Assembly: GCF_008642355.1 (NCBI RefSeq)
Contig: NZ_CP029193.1
Location: 2,132,001-2,196,000 of the forward strand
Length of the DNA stretch: 64,000 bases
Direction: 5' to 3'
Source of the DNA: Streptomyces venezuelae
GTDB lineage: Bacteria > Actinomycetota > Actinomycetes > Streptomycetales > Streptomycetaceae
The translations under genes were made by a program, and so were the position numbers. This document shows, piece after piece, positions 42,521 to 51,593 of this stretch. Within the stretch, counting starts at the first letter, position 1. Every line of letters starts with the position of its first letter. The notes under the pieces are model-generated. The model did not search any database, was not told where the DNA came from, and was given only the letters and a program-made list of their open reading frames with translations.

Positions 42521-43122
42521 CTAGAATTCGGCGCCGAGAAACGGTTGTTGGGGCCGCCGGACGTCGAAGGCGAGGTGTGGGCCGCGGAGTTCCACTGATA
42601 CGTGGCCGCCGCCCTGGAGAACGGTGCGGTAGTACGTCGTCAGGCGGCCCGTGTCGTCCAGGACGTGGAACGCCACCGCCGGGAACAGGTCTCGGTGGAC
42701 GTGGTGGTCTCCACCCTCCGCCTCCCCTGGGAACCCCGGTCCCACCCCACCCACCGCCGCGGGCGTGCGCGCGTGGCCCGCGAGGAACGCCGTGACGTTC
42801 GGGTGGCAGCCGATCAGGACGGGGCGGGCGGGTGGGGTTCGGCGAGGAGCGTGGACAGCCAGTCGAAGGTTTCGTCCTCCGGCAGGCCGTGGTCCTCGCC
42901 GGGCACCGACGTGTCGCACAGGGCCGGCGTGAAGGTGTCCGTGGCGTGGGCCGTGTTGATCGGGGTCTTGCTCGGCGGCTCGCCCAGGAAGTGTTCTCGG
43001 TACGCGGGGCGCGCGTCGTGGTTGCCGGGGCAGGTCAGCAGCGGGTGCCGGGCGGTGAGGAGTTCGCGGGCCGCCGCTCCGGTGTCTGTGTGGGTGTCGC
43101 TCAGGTGCGCGATCACGATCAT
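42521..43122 (-). pseudogene. Remnant of a CpdA-like metallophosphoesterase gene
   Basis: The frame starting at 43122 reads IVIAHLSDTHTDTG (metal motif DxH), then jumps to LLTCPGNHDARPAYREHFL (GNHD motif) and DTSVPGEDHGLPEDETFDWL. A second frame ending at 42521 continues with VLIGCHPN, FLAGHARTPAA, and FHVLDDTGRLTTYYRTV. Between the first two motifs the segment with the GDxxD metal site is missing, and frames shift near 42820-42900. Intact relatives are about 260-310 residues; these parts are in the correct order, so this is a gene with several deletions and not two small genes. An intact CpdA would hydrolyse cAMP or a phosphodiester. Confidence 0.7.
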
Positions 43123-43194
43123 CGAACGGGTCCTCTTCCGTCGGTGCCTCGTACGCCGTCAGTCTCCGTCGTCGGGCCGGCGTGGTGGAAGCCC

Positions 43195-43974
43195 TTACGG
43201 GCGTACGAACCGCACCGACGGGCGCCCGGCCTCCGGCGTCACCACCGCCCGCACCCCGTACACCTCCGCGATCAGCTTCTCCGTGATGACCTCCGCCGGT
43301 GTGCCCGACGCGTACGCCGTGCCCTCCTTGAGGATCAGCAGGTGGTCGCAGAACATCGACGCCAGGTTCAGGTCGTGCAGGGCGATCACGCTGGTGACGG
43401 GGAGTTCGGCGACGAGGGACAGCAGGTCCAGCTGGTGCTGGATGTCCAGGTGGTTGGTGGGCTCGTCGAGGAGGAGTTCGCGGGGCTCCTGGGCCAGGGC
43501 GCGGGCTATCTGGACGCGCTGGCGTTCGCCGCCGGACAGCGTGTGCCAGGCCTGGGCGGCGCGATCGGTGAGCCCGGTGCGTGCGAGGGCCTCGCGTACG
43601 GCCCGTTCGTCGTGGGGCGTGGGGGTCGACCAGGCGCGGCGGTGCGGGATGCGGCCGAGGCGTACGACGTCCCGTACGGTCAGTTCGACCTGCGTCGCCG
43701 CGTGCTGTTCGACCACGGCGATCCGGCGGGCCACCGCGCGGCGGCCCGTGTCCGGCAGGGTGCGGCCGTCCAGGGTGACCACGCCGGACGCCGGGGCCAG
43801 GACGCCCGCGAGCAGGCGCAGGAGCGTGGACTTGCCGGAGCCGTTGGGGCCGAGGAGTCCGACTGTGGCGCCAGTGGGCGGGGCCAGGCTCACGCCGTCG
43901 ACGATCAGTCTGCCGCCCGCCTCCCGGCTGACGCGGTCCGCCCGCAGGCCCTCGGCGATGCTCGGAGACGTCAT
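43195..43974 (-). CDS. btuD: ABC transporter ATP-binding protein BtuD-like
   Basis: A 259-residue ABC ATPase of the FecE/BtuD group: Walker A GPNGSGKSTLL, signature LSGGERQRVQIA, Walker B ELLLDEPTNHLD, and HDLNLASMFCD as the H-loop. Its ATG overlaps the permease stop by 4 nt (ATGA). Family alone would say iron-siderophore or cobalamin; the cobalamin riboswitch in front of the operon decides for a corrinoid importer. It is the last gene of btuF-btuC-btuD. The next gene is the decayed phosphoesterase. Confidence 0.88.
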   Translation of the reverse strand: MTSPSIAEGLRADRVSREAGGRLIVDGVSLAPPTGATVGLLGPNGSGKSTLLRLLAGVLAPASGVVTLDGRTLPDTGRRAVARRIAVVEQHAATQVELTVRDVVRLGRIPHRRAWSTPTPHDERAVREALARTGLTDRAAQAWHTLSGGERQRVQIARALAQEPRELLLDEPTNHLDIQHQLDLLSLVAELPVTSVIALHDLNLASMFCDHLLILKEGTAYASGTPAEVITEKLIAEVYGVRAVVTPEAGRPSVRFVRP

Positions 43975-45041
43975 GTCGTCCTCCGTGTCCTGTACAGCAC
44001 CGCCACGAACGCCGGTACGCCGATGAGTGACGTCACCACGCCGACCGGGACCTCCTGCGGGTCCAGGGCCGTGCGGGCCAGCGTGTCCACCCAGACCAGG
44101 AAGACCGCACCGGCGAGCGCCGTGACCGGGAGGAGCCTGGCGTGGCCGGAGCCGACGACCGCGCGGGCCGCGTGCGGCAGGACGAGGCCGACGAAGCCGA
44201 TCGCGCCCGCCGAGCTGACCAGCGCCGCCGTGAGCAGCGCCGTCGTGCAGAGCAGGACGAGCCGGGTGCGGGCCACCCGGACGCCCAGCGCCGCCGCGGC
44301 CTCCGGGCCGAACGCGAAGGCGTCGAGCGTACGGGCGTGGCCGAGGCAGATGACCAGCGCGGCCACGAGCACCGCCCCGCACAGCCACACGTCCGTCCAG
44401 CCGACCCCGCTGAGCGAGCCGAGGAGCCAGAACAGCACGCCGCGCGTCGTCTCGGCGTCACCCGCCGTGAGGACGACGAACGACGTGAGCGCGGAGAACA
44501 GCTGCATGGCCGCGACGCCCGACAGCACGACCCGGTCCGTGGTGTCGCCGAGGGTGTGACTCAGGAGCAGGACGAGGGCGAAGGAGCAGAGCGCGCCCGC
44601 GAAGGCGCCCGCGGAGACGGACACCACTCCCCCGCCGACCCCCAGGACGACGACCGCGACCGCTCCCGTGGACGCCCCGGACGACACTCCGAGCACGAAG
44701 GGGTCGGCGAGCGGGTTGCGGAGCAGGGACTGCATGACCGCCCCGCAGACCGCGAGGCCCGCGCCGCAGACGGCGGCGAGCACGGTGCGCGGCATCCGCA
44801 GGTTCCAGACGATGCCGTCCCTGATGGGGGTGAGCGGGCTCTCGCCCCAGCCGAGGTGGGCGGCGACGGTCGACCACACGTCGGGCACGGAGATGTCCGC
44901 GGGGCCGATGGTGACGGCCGCGGAGACGGAGAGGACGAGTGCGGCGACTCCGGCGATCCACAGCAGCGCCTGCCGGGCTCGGGCGGAGGCGGTGCCGACC
45001 GCACCGCCTCCCGCGCCGGCGTCCGGCGCGATCTCCGTCAC
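43971..45041 (-). CDS. btuC: FecCD-type permease of cobalamin ABC importer
   Basis: A 356-residue permease with about ten membrane segments. FecCD/BtuC features are MPRTVLAAVCGAGLAVCGAVMQ near residue 85, reported here as RMPRTVLAAVCGAGLAV, the motif NPLADPFVLGVSSGAS, and GAIGFVGLVLPHAAR. A homodimer should form the channel with two BtuD. The GTG start overlaps the btuF stop (GTGA), so both are coupled. The earlier upstream frame is antisense shadow. Confidence 0.9.
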   Translation of the reverse strand: MTEIAPDAGAGGGAVGTASARARQALLWIAGVAALVLSVSAAVTIGPADISVPDVWSTVAAHLGWGESPLTPIRDGIVWNLRMPRTVLAAVCGAGLAVCGAVMQSLLRNPLADPFVLGVSSGASTGAVAVVVLGVGGGVVSVSAGAFAGALCSFALVLLLSHTLGDTTDRVVLSGVAAMQLFSALTSFVVLTAGDAETTRGVLFWLLGSLSGVGWTDVWLCGAVLVAALVICLGHARTLDAFAFGPEAAAALGVRVARTRLVLLCTTALLTAALVSSAGAIGFVGLVLPHAARAVVGSGHARLLPVTALAGAVFLVWVDTLARTALDPQEVPVGVVTSLIGVPAFVAVLYRTRRTT

Positions 45042-46066
45042 TTGACCAGTCCGAACTTCCGCAGTCCCGCCGCCACTTGCTCGATGCCGTCGACCGTACG
45101 GATCGTGGGGTTCATGGCCTGGCCGCTGAGCAGGACGTACCGCTTCTTCTTCACCGCGCTCAGGTTCTTGGTCGCCGGGTTGGTCTCCAGGAACTTGATC
45201 TTCGCGGCGGCGCTCTCCGCGGACTGCGACTTGCGGGTGAGGTCGCCGATGACGAGGATGTCGGGGTCGCGGTCGGCGACGGTCTCCCAGTTGATCTGGG
45301 GCCATTCCTCGCGGGTGTCGTCGAAGACGTTCTTCGCGCCGAGTTCGCGGGTGATGATGCCGGGGGCGCCGCAGCAGCCCGCCATGTACGGGGCGTCGGA
45401 GTTGGCGAACCAGTACAGGAGTGTGGCGTCGGAGGCGTCGATGCCCTTCGTGGCCTTCGTGACCCGCGCCTTGAGGTCGGCGACCAGCTTCTCGCCGCGC
45501 TTCTCGACGTGGAAGACCTTCGCCAGGTCGCGCACCTCGCCGTAGACGGTGTCCATGGTGAGGGTCTTGACGCGCTTGCCGTCACCGCCGCCGTCGTTGT
45601 CCTTGCCCGCGCAGTCGCTGGGCGAGACGTAGACGGGGACGTCGAGCTCGTCGAACTTCGCGCGGTCGGCGACGCCGCCCTTGCCGACCGTGAAGAGGAA
45701 GGACGCGCTGACGAAGTCCGGCTCCTTGGCGAGGACCCTCTCCAGGGACGGGTAGCGGTCGGCGAGCCGCTCGACCTTCGCGTTGTCCTTCTCCAGGTTC
45801 TTCAGGACCGGGTCGGTCCAGGTGCCGGTGCCCACCATGCGGTCGGCGAGGCCGAGGGAGAGGAGGATCTCCGTGGAGCCCTGGTCGAGGGAGACGGCCC
45901 GCTTCGGCGGCGCCAGGACTTTCGCCTCCTTGCCGCAGGAGGTGACCGTGACCGGGTAGCCGGCGGCCTTCTTGTCCGCCTTGTCCGACGTGCCGCCTCC
46001 GCCGCACGCGGTGAGCGTGAACAGGCAGGCACAGAGAAGGGCGGATATACGGGCTGTCGAGGACAC
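45038..46066 (-). CDS. btuF: Substrate-binding lipoprotein of cobalamin ABC importer
   Basis: A 342-residue lipoprotein with signal peptide and lipobox TLTAC (Cys21). The mature part is a class III binding protein (BtuF/FhuD fold): RAVSLDQGSTEILLSLGLADR near residue 56 and DPDILVIGDLTRK in the second lobe. An insertion of polar residues with a possible disulfide (SPSDCAGKDNDGGG) lies near 155. It starts with GTG at 46066; AAGGGA is 6 nt upstream. The cobalamin riboswitch covers the leader, so cobalamin or a corrinoid is the likely ligand in spite of the usual iron-siderophore label. Confidence 0.87.
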   Translation of the reverse strand: MSSTARISALLCACLFTLTACGGGGTSDKADKKAAGYPVTVTSCGKEAKVLAPPKRAVSLDQGSTEILLSLGLADRMVGTGTWTDPVLKNLEKDNAKVERLADRYPSLERVLAKEPDFVSASFLFTVGKGGVADRAKFDELDVPVYVSPSDCAGKDNDGGGDGKRVKTLTMDTVYGEVRDLAKVFHVEKRGEKLVADLKARVTKATKGIDASDATLLYWFANSDAPYMAGCCGAPGIITRELGAKNVFDDTREEWPQINWETVADRDPDILVIGDLTRKSQSAESAAAKIKFLETNPATKNLSAVKKKRYVLLSGQAMNPTIRTVDGIEQVAAGLRKFGLVK

Positions 46067-46124
46067 GTGATCCCTTGGTGTCGCGGCTCATACGCGGAGC
46101 CTGGCCTGCGTCGGACCCCCGCCG

Positions 46125-46312
46125 CCGGGTGAGCGGCCGGAGGGCGCCAGCAGGTCTTCGGACTCGGGATCGGCCGGGCGGGACGCCTTCCCGGGCGCCG
46201 TGAGACGCCCAGTGGCCGTGGTCCCGCCCGTCCCCCTCACCGCTGCGCGTCAGTTCCGGATTCGCACCGGATTCCCTGGCCCAGGTGTGGGTTTGACTGG
46301 CTTGCGCAAGTT
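46125..46312 (-). ncRNA. Cobalamin (B12) riboswitch
   Basis: On the minus strand the leader of btuF shows riboswitch hallmarks in the correct order: GGGAATCCGGTGCGAATCC, then CTGACGCGCAGCGGTGAGG (B12 box), GCCACTGG, and CCGAGTCCGAAGACCTGCTGG in part (written here only as CGAGTCCGAAGACCTG). The region begins just after the VOC gene stop and ends about 60 nt before the btuF start. No U-tract terminator is seen after it, so control is probably at translation initiation or by a GC-rich hairpin around 46101-46140. Bounds are approximate. Confidence 0.9.
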
Positions 46313-46313
46313 A

Positions 46314-46769
46314 TCACGGCTGCTCGATGGTCGGTCCGGGCCTCGGCTCGCCCCGGTACGTGCCGAAGGACCAGCGGTTGCCCTCCGGGTCCTCGATGCC
46401 GAACTCACGGCTTCCGTAGGGTTTGTCCTCGATCTCGCCGGTGACCTTCACCCCGGCCTCGACGAGCCGCCGGTACAGGTCGTCGACGTGGTCCGTGACG
46501 ACGTAGGCGCCCGCCGTGCCGGGCTTGCCGCAGGTCGCCGCGTTGGCCGGGTCGTACGAGCCGAGCATGACGCCGCCGCCCTCGGGCCAGTCGAGCTGGG
46601 CGTGGGCGACGCGGCCCTCGTCCTCGTAGACGGCGGTCCGCAGGAAGCCGACGGTGCCGACGAGGAAGTCGATCAGGGCGGGGGCGTCCTGCGCCTGGAG
46701 GGCCGGCCAGATGGCCGGGGCGGGCGTGCTGAGCTGCTGTTCCATCGAAGTGTTCCGGTTGGTGTCCAT
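46314..46769 (-). CDS. VOC-family (glyoxalase/bleomycin resistance-like) protein
   Basis: A 151-residue VOC protein with two beta-alpha-beta-beta-beta modules: WPALQAQDAPALIDFLVGTVGF and HVDDLYRRLVEAGVKVTGEIED are represented here by ALQAQDAPALIDFL and DDLYRRLVEAGVKVTG. The final segment, GIEDPEGNRWSFGTYRG, is the PhnB/YdeI-like end. Its function can be metal-dependent turnover or drug binding. It follows the AraC gene after 4 bp on the same strand and is thus in one operon with it. The btuF riboswitch starts immediately downstream. Confidence 0.83.
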   Translation of the reverse strand: MDTNRNTSMEQQLSTPAPAIWPALQAQDAPALIDFLVGTVGFLRTAVYEDEGRVAHAQLDWPEGGGVMLGSYDPANAATCGKPGTAGAYVVTDHVDDLYRRLVEAGVKVTGEIEDKPYGSREFGIEDPEGNRWSFGTYRGEPRPGPTIEQP

Positions 46770-46773
46770 GCCT

Positions 46774-47637
46774 CTACTCTTCGCCCCGGCCGTGCGCCCC
46801 GGCTTGGATATTCCGGCACTCCTCGGCCAGCCAGCCGGTCGGCGCCATCCCTGTGTACTGCTGGAAGTCGCGTACGAGGTGGGAGTGGTCGTAGTACCCG
46901 GTGTCGGCCGCGACGCGGGCGAGGTCGGGCGGCGCGCCCGCGGCGACCGCGCGGGCCACGGCGGTCTTGGCGTGCTGGAAGCGCATGAGGCGGGCCGCCT
47001 GTTTGGGGGTCAGGCCCGTCTCGGCGCGGAACAGCGCGGTCAGCCTGCGCTCACTGAGCGCGACGTGCCGGGAGAGGCCGCCGAGCGTGCCCGCGCCCCG
47101 GTGCCTGGCCAGCCACGCCCAGGCCTCGGCGACCTCGGGACGGACGGTTCCCGCGGTGTCCTCCGCCCCGGCCGCGCGGCGGCGCAGGTACGCCGAGAGG
47201 AGCGCGAAGCGGTCCTCCCAGCGGTCGAGGTCGCACAGCCGCTCGCGGACCTCGGCGGCCGTGGCGCCGAGGACGTCCGTGCCGCCGACGACGAGCTGCC
47301 CGGCGAGTCCGGCGGCGGGCAGGCCGAGGAGCGCGCGGGACGCGAGGGGGTGCACGGCGAGCTGGATGCCGGCCTCGTGCTCGGGCTGTACGACGTACGC
47401 GGGGCTCTGGTGCAGGCCGCCCACGACGATGTCGGTGCGGGTCGCGTCCGCGCCGGTCGCCTGGTCCGGGGTGCTGCCGGTGGCGATGGTGCCGTCCAGG
47501 GAGAAGATCAGCGTCAGGTACGGGGAGGGGAGGCCCCGGTGCAGGCCTGGGCGCTGCCCCTCGGTGCGGTAGCCGACCGCGGAGACCACCATGCCGTCGA
47601 GTCCGGGTGCGGTCCGGACGAACTCGCGGGAGTCCAT
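46774..47637 (-). CDS. AraC-family transcriptional regulator
   Basis: A 287-residue regulator. The N-terminal part (1-145) is a ligand domain of DUF6597/AraC_N-like type. The C-terminal part (170-275) has the two HTH motifs: LSRHVALSERRLTALFRAETG and RVAADTGYYDHSHLVRDFQQY, given here as SLSRHVALSERRLTALF and AADTGYYDHSHLVRDF. It probably controls the adjacent VOC gene, with which it forms an operon. The inducer is unknown. Confidence 0.88.
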   Translation of the reverse strand: MDSREFVRTAPGLDGMVVSAVGYRTEGQRPGLHRGLPSPYLTLIFSLDGTIATGSTPDQATGADATRTDIVVGGLHQSPAYVVQPEHEAGIQLAVHPLASRALLGLPAAGLAGQLVVGGTDVLGATAAEVRERLCDLDRWEDRFALLSAYLRRRAAGAEDTAGTVRPEVAEAWAWLARHRGAGTLGGLSRHVALSERRLTALFRAETGLTPKQAARLMRFQHAKTAVARAVAAGAPPDLARVAADTGYYDHSHLVRDFQQYTGMAPTGWLAEECRNIQAGAHGRGEE

Positions 47638-47837
47638 GCACTCAGTATCGGCCGAGTGAATCCCCCGGGCCTCTGAACAGAACCGCGCGGACGCCTCGGC
47701 TACCCGTGTTCACCCGCCCCATGCCCCCGCGCGACGGTGACTTCGATCATGGGAAATGCGGGTGCCGCCCCATAACATGGCGCGCCGCTCCGGTCGGGGC
47801 GCACATCGCTCGCAGGGAACGGCAGGGACGTAGAGAC

Positions 47838-48992
47838 ATGGCAGTACGGGCAGTACGGGCAAAGAGCGCACGGGCGAAGAGCAGGCTCGCCGTCATCGGC
47901 ACCACCGGCGCGCTGGCCGCCGCCGTGCTCGCGGGCGGCGCGCTGTGGCCGACGGGCGAGGCGAGCGCCGCCGACACCTCGGCGGCCACCGCCCGCGAGC
48001 TGTCGCACTGGCCGGAGCCCGTCGCCGAGCAGCTCGGCGAGGTCATCGCGGAGAACGAACACAAGGGCGCGTACGCCGTCTTCGACGCGGACAACACGAC
48101 GTACCGCAACGACCTGGAGGAGTCGCTGCTGCCCTTCCTGGAGATGAAGGGCGTCCTCACCCGCAAGACCATGGACCCGTCCCTGAAGGTCATCCCCTTC
48201 AAGGACAAGGCCGGGCACAAGGAGAGCCTGTACAGCTACTACAACCGGCTGTGCGAGGTGGACGACCAGGTCTGCTACCCGTGGGCCGCGCAGATCTTCT
48301 CCGGCTTCACGCTGAAGGAGCTCAAGGGGTACGTCGACGAGCTCCTGGCGTACGAGAAGCCGATCCCCGCCGAGTACTACGAGGACGGGAAGCTCACGAA
48401 GACCGAGGTGAAGCCGCCGGAGTTCTCGTGCGGCATGCGACAGCTGTACAGGACGCTGCGGGCGCACGGCATCGAGGTGTACGTGGTCAGCGCGGCGAGC
48501 GAGGATCTGGTGCGCATGGTGCTCGCGGACCCGAAGTACGGCTACGGCGTGAAGCCGCAGAACGTCATCGGTGTCTCCCTGCAGCTCAAGGACCGCAAGA
48601 CCGGCGAGGTCACCAGCTCCCGCAAGGAGATCGCCGAGGGCCGCTTCGGCGAGAAGGACCGCGCGAAGCTCGCGAAGCGCGAGCTGACGCCGAACCTGTG
48701 GGCGCCGCTCACCTGGTACGAGGGGAAGCCCGCGGCGATCAACACGTACATCGACGAATGGCGGAAGCCGATCCTTGCGGCCGGTGACACGCCGGTCAGC
48801 GACGGGCCGATGCTCTTCCACTCCGCCGATGTGGCGCACGGTGGCGTGCGCGTGTGGGTCAACCGCAAGGACGCGTACATGAAGCAGCTCGACGGGATGA
48901 AGAGGAAGAACGCGGAGCGTCAGCGCGAGCTGGGCCAGAAGGTGACCGCCGACAAGCGGTGGCTGACGGTCACACCGGACCAGATCGGCTAG
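47838..48992 (+). CDS. Secreted HAD-family phosphatase
   Basis: A 384-residue exported protein. The N-terminal 45 residues form a signal peptide with basic start (RAKSARAKSRLAVIGTTG) and a likely cleavage after GEASA. The HAD motif VFDADNTTYRND has the nucleophile Asp83 and Asp85; motif II is VYVVSAASEDLVR; motif IV FHSADVAHGG is weakly preserved. It resembles phosphoserine phosphatase-like or PhoC-type enzymes acting outside the cell. The DNA encoding the N-terminus has a short tandem repeat (GCAGTACGG twice). It converges with the asparaginase gene after only 4 bp. Confidence 0.82.
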   Translation: MAVRAVRAKSARAKSRLAVIGTTGALAAAVLAGGALWPTGEASAADTSAATARELSHWPEPVAEQLGEVIAENEHKGAYAVFDADNTTYRNDLEESLLPFLEMKGVLTRKTMDPSLKVIPFKDKAGHKESLYSYYNRLCEVDDQVCYPWAAQIFSGFTLKELKGYVDELLAYEKPIPAEYYEDGKLTKTEVKPPEFSCGMRQLYRTLRAHGIEVYVVSAASEDLVRMVLADPKYGYGVKPQNVIGVSLQLKDRKTGEVTSSRKEIAEGRFGEKDRAKLAKRELTPNLWAPLTWYEGKPAAINTYIDEWRKPILAAGDTPVSDGPMLFHSADVAHGGVRVWVNRKDAYMKQLDGMKRKNAERQRELGQKVTADKRWLTVTPDQIG

Positions 48993-48996
48993 TCGC

Positions 48997-49974
48997 TCAC
49001 CGCGTGTTCAACGCGCGGAAGGCGTCGGCCACTTGAGGGTGGTCGGCGCCGTCCGCGAGCAGGGCGTGGAGGAGCAGCCGCGCCTTGGGCGCGTCGAGCG
49101 GCCCTGCGGAGAGCAGGCCGCGCCCGAGCATGTCGTACTCCGAACCGGGGCCCTTGTACGTCTCGCTCAGCAGCGGGCCCGCGCCCGTGCGGGAGGCGAG
49201 GACGACGGGGATGCGGGCGGCGAGTGCGGCCAGCGGGTCGACGAGCCAGGTGGGGACGTGGCCCGCACCGAACGCCGCCACGACCAGCCCGCCGAACCGT
49301 TCGTCGACCGCTTCGAGGAGTTCGCCGCGGTCCCCGAGGGCGAGCGTGACCAGGGCGACGCGGGCGGTACCGCGCAGGCTCAGGGGGCGGTCGGTCACCG
49401 GCCGCGCGGGGTGGAGCTGGATGCGGGGCCTGCCCTCGACGACCCGGCCGAGCGGGCCCGCGCCCGGCGACGCGAACGTCGCGACGGACGTGGTGTGCGT
49501 CTTCCGTACGTGCCGCGCGGCATGGATCTCGTCGGCGAGGACCGCGACGACACCGAGGCCCGCGCAGCCGGGGTCGGCCGCGACGGCCACGGCCGCGGCG
49601 AGGTTCGCGGGTCCGTCGGCGCCCGGCAGGTCGGGCCGCCGCATCGCCCCGGTCACGACGACGGGGGCGCGGCGCGCGCAGGCCAGGTCGAGCAGGAAGG
49701 CGGTCTCCTCCAGGGTGTCGGTGCCCTGCACCACGACGACGCCGCGCCCCTGGGCCGTCGCCGCGTCGACCCGGTCGGCGAGCTCGGCCACGTCCTCGAC
49801 GCTCAACGAGGAACTCGGCAGCCTGCGCACATCGTGCACCTCGACCTCGACGCCGTCCGGCACGGCCCCGACGGCCGCGAGCACCTCACCCCCGGACAGC
49901 CTCCCCGAACCCCCGCCGCCGCGCGCGGAGATGGTGCCGCCGAGCGTGAACACGGAAACGACCGTCTTCGTCAT
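48997..49974 (-). CDS. Asparaginase
   Basis: A 325-residue type I/II asparaginase: FTLGGTIS with the nucleophile Thr14, and VVVQGTDTLEETAF with Thr86-Asp87, the second catalytic pair. There is no signal peptide, so it is probably cytosolic. It releases ammonia and aspartate from asparagine, in line with the nearby nitrogen genes. MTKTVVSV (49974) was taken as start; ATG 49983 is three codons upstream and just behind a GGAGGA, so both are possible. Confidence 0.88.
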   Translation of the reverse strand: MTKTVVSVFTLGGTISARGGGGSGRLSGGEVLAAVGAVPDGVEVEVHDVRRLPSSSLSVEDVAELADRVDAATAQGRGVVVVQGTDTLEETAFLLDLACARRAPVVVTGAMRRPDLPGADGPANLAAAVAVAADPGCAGLGVVAVLADEIHAARHVRKTHTTSVATFASPGAGPLGRVVEGRPRIQLHPARPVTDRPLSLRGTARVALVTLALGDRGELLEAVDERFGGLVVAAFGAGHVPTWLVDPLAALAARIPVVLASRTGAGPLLSETYKGPGSEYDMLGRGLLSAGPLDAPKARLLLHALLADGADHPQVADAFRALNTR

Positions 49975-50005
49975 GCGGCCCATCTTCCTCCGGGGCCCCC
50001 GCGGG

Positions 50006-50983
50006 TCAGGAGCCGGTGGTCGCGCGGAGGGCGGCGAGGGTTCTGGGGTGGGGGTGTTCCTCGGTCGTCCAGGCCGCCACCCACTTCGCCAGGGAGGCGG
50101 CCGCCCGGGTCCAGGTGAAGTGGTCGAGTTCGGCGCCCGCTTCCTGCGTCGTGCAGTGGCGGCGGGTCACGCGGGCCTCCGGGACCTTGGACAGGAGGTG
50201 GTTCAGGGAGGAGGCGGGGGCGTACGCGTCGCCATCGACCGAGATCGCCAGGACGGGGAGCGTGAGGGTGGCCAGCGCTGATTCGTAGTCCAGGGCGGAC
50301 CCTTCCGCGCTGTAGCGGCCCGTCCGCACCTGTCGTGCCCAGTCGCGCATGACGCCTTTGGGCTGGTTGCCGCCGAAGCCGAGCCGGGTGCCGGGCCAGC
50401 GGCCGAGGACGGTCGCCGTGCCGGCGATCAGGAGCTGGAGCAGGAGCAGGCCCGCGCCGCGCGGCGGGGCGAACGCGCGGAACCAGACCGAGCCCGTGGC
50501 GATCACGGCGACCCCGTCCACGGCGGGGCGTCGCGCCGTCGCCGCGTACACCAGGCCGAGCTGGCCGCCCAGGCTGTGGCCGAGCAGGAACAGGGGCGGT
50601 TCCGTGCCGAGTTCGTCGCGGATCGCGGCCACGACGGCGGGCAGGTCGTCCTCGACGATCGCCCGGTACCCGTGTCCGGGTGCGCCGCGCCCCGCCGCCG
50701 ACGGTGTCGCCTCCCCCTGGCCGCGCAGGTCGACGGTGAGCACCGTCAGGCCCTCGTCGTGGAGTTGGCGCGCGAAGCGGCGGTAGAAGCGGGCGGGAAC
50801 GCCCATCGCGGGGAGTATGAGCACGGCGGGTGCGGGAGGCGGGCCCGGCGCGGGGCCCGAGCCGGACGGCAGGAAGCGTTCCGGCTCGGGGGCGCGGAGC
50901 GCGCGGACGGGAAGCCGTGTGCCGTCCGGGAGTTCGGCGGTCGTCAGGAGCGGCAGTTCGCCGACGGGTTCCTGCTGGGTCAT
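50006..50983 (-). CDS. Alpha/beta-hydrolase
   Basis: A 325-residue hydrolase with the nucleophile elbow GHSLGGQLG (Ser at about 145), the oxyanion region ILPAMGVPARFYRRF, and a C-terminal catalytic His candidate in ELDHFTW. The family is broad (esterase, lipase, thioesterase); the substrate cannot be called. The start at 50983 (MTQQEPVGEL) is uncertain; ATG 50995 adds MLSP. It lies 22 bp from the asparaginase gene and on the same strand, so the two may be cotranscribed. Confidence 0.8.
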   Translation of the reverse strand: MTQQEPVGELPLLTTAELPDGTRLPVRALRAPEPERFLPSGSGPAPGPPPAPAVLILPAMGVPARFYRRFARQLHDEGLTVLTVDLRGQGEATPSAAGRGAPGHGYRAIVEDDLPAVVAAIRDELGTEPPLFLLGHSLGGQLGLVYAATARRPAVDGVAVIATGSVWFRAFAPPRGAGLLLLQLLIAGTATVLGRWPGTRLGFGGNQPKGVMRDWARQVRTGRYSAEGSALDYESALATLTLPVLAISVDGDAYAPASSLNHLLSKVPEARVTRRHCTTQEAGAELDHFTWTRAAASLAKWVAAWTTEEHPHPRTLAALRATTGS

Positions 50984-51117
50984 GGGACTCAGCATGTCCC
51001 ATCGCACAGGCGAACGCACGGGATCGCACGCGGAACGGGGCACCTGGAAGGCCAATTCCCTCCAGGTGGCCCGCACTTGCGTCCGCACGGGCGTCCGGGC
51101 GTGCGCCCGTACGTGCG

Positions 51118-51432
51118 TCAGCGGCTGTATCGCATGAGCGCCCGCACCATGTGGCAGGTGATGTCGGACGGCGGGTGGATCCCGACGTCCTCCGCCATCC
51201 GCCGGATCGTGCTGTTCTTCGCCTGGTTCGGCAGATAGACGCCCGAGTCGAGCAGCGCTATGGCCAGGCGCATGGCCTTCAGGCGGCGGTTGTGGTTGAC
51301 GTACCACTCCCGCGGGCGTCCGGCGGGCAGCGCCTTCTTCTCCAGCGGTGCGTACGGCAGGTCGATCAGGACGGGCTTGGGAACGGTCTTGGACACACGC
51401 TTCGATGTGAGTGCGGCAGCGGGCACAGGCAT
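51118..51432 (-). CDS. Conserved hypothetical protein (104 aa)
   Basis: A basic 104-residue protein beginning MPVPAAALTSKRVSKTV. The C-terminal part is helical (HNRRLKAMRLAIALLDSGVY, MAEDVGIHPPSDITCHMV), the sort of pattern seen in small DNA-binding proteins, but no established HTH motif is clear. GGAGG appears upstream of the ATG. Codon usage is typical of the chromosome. Function unknown; it reads toward the hydrolase gene with a 134-bp gap. Confidence 0.72.
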   Translation of the reverse strand: MPVPAAALTSKRVSKTVPKPVLIDLPYAPLEKKALPAGRPREWYVNHNRRLKAMRLAIALLDSGVYLPNQAKNSTIRRMAEDVGIHPPSDITCHMVRALMRYSR

Positions 51433-51593
51433 CCTCCTGTCGCGGTCAGGACCCCCCGTCGGGCGCCCTCGAACACTACGGTGATTCTACTGCCCGGCAC
51501 TGACAATCGCCGCTGGCCAGAAGGCCTTTGAGGTAATCGAACAAAACTCCGCCGAGCAGGCTGCGACGGGTGGTTCGCAGGTAGCGTGTGGGC

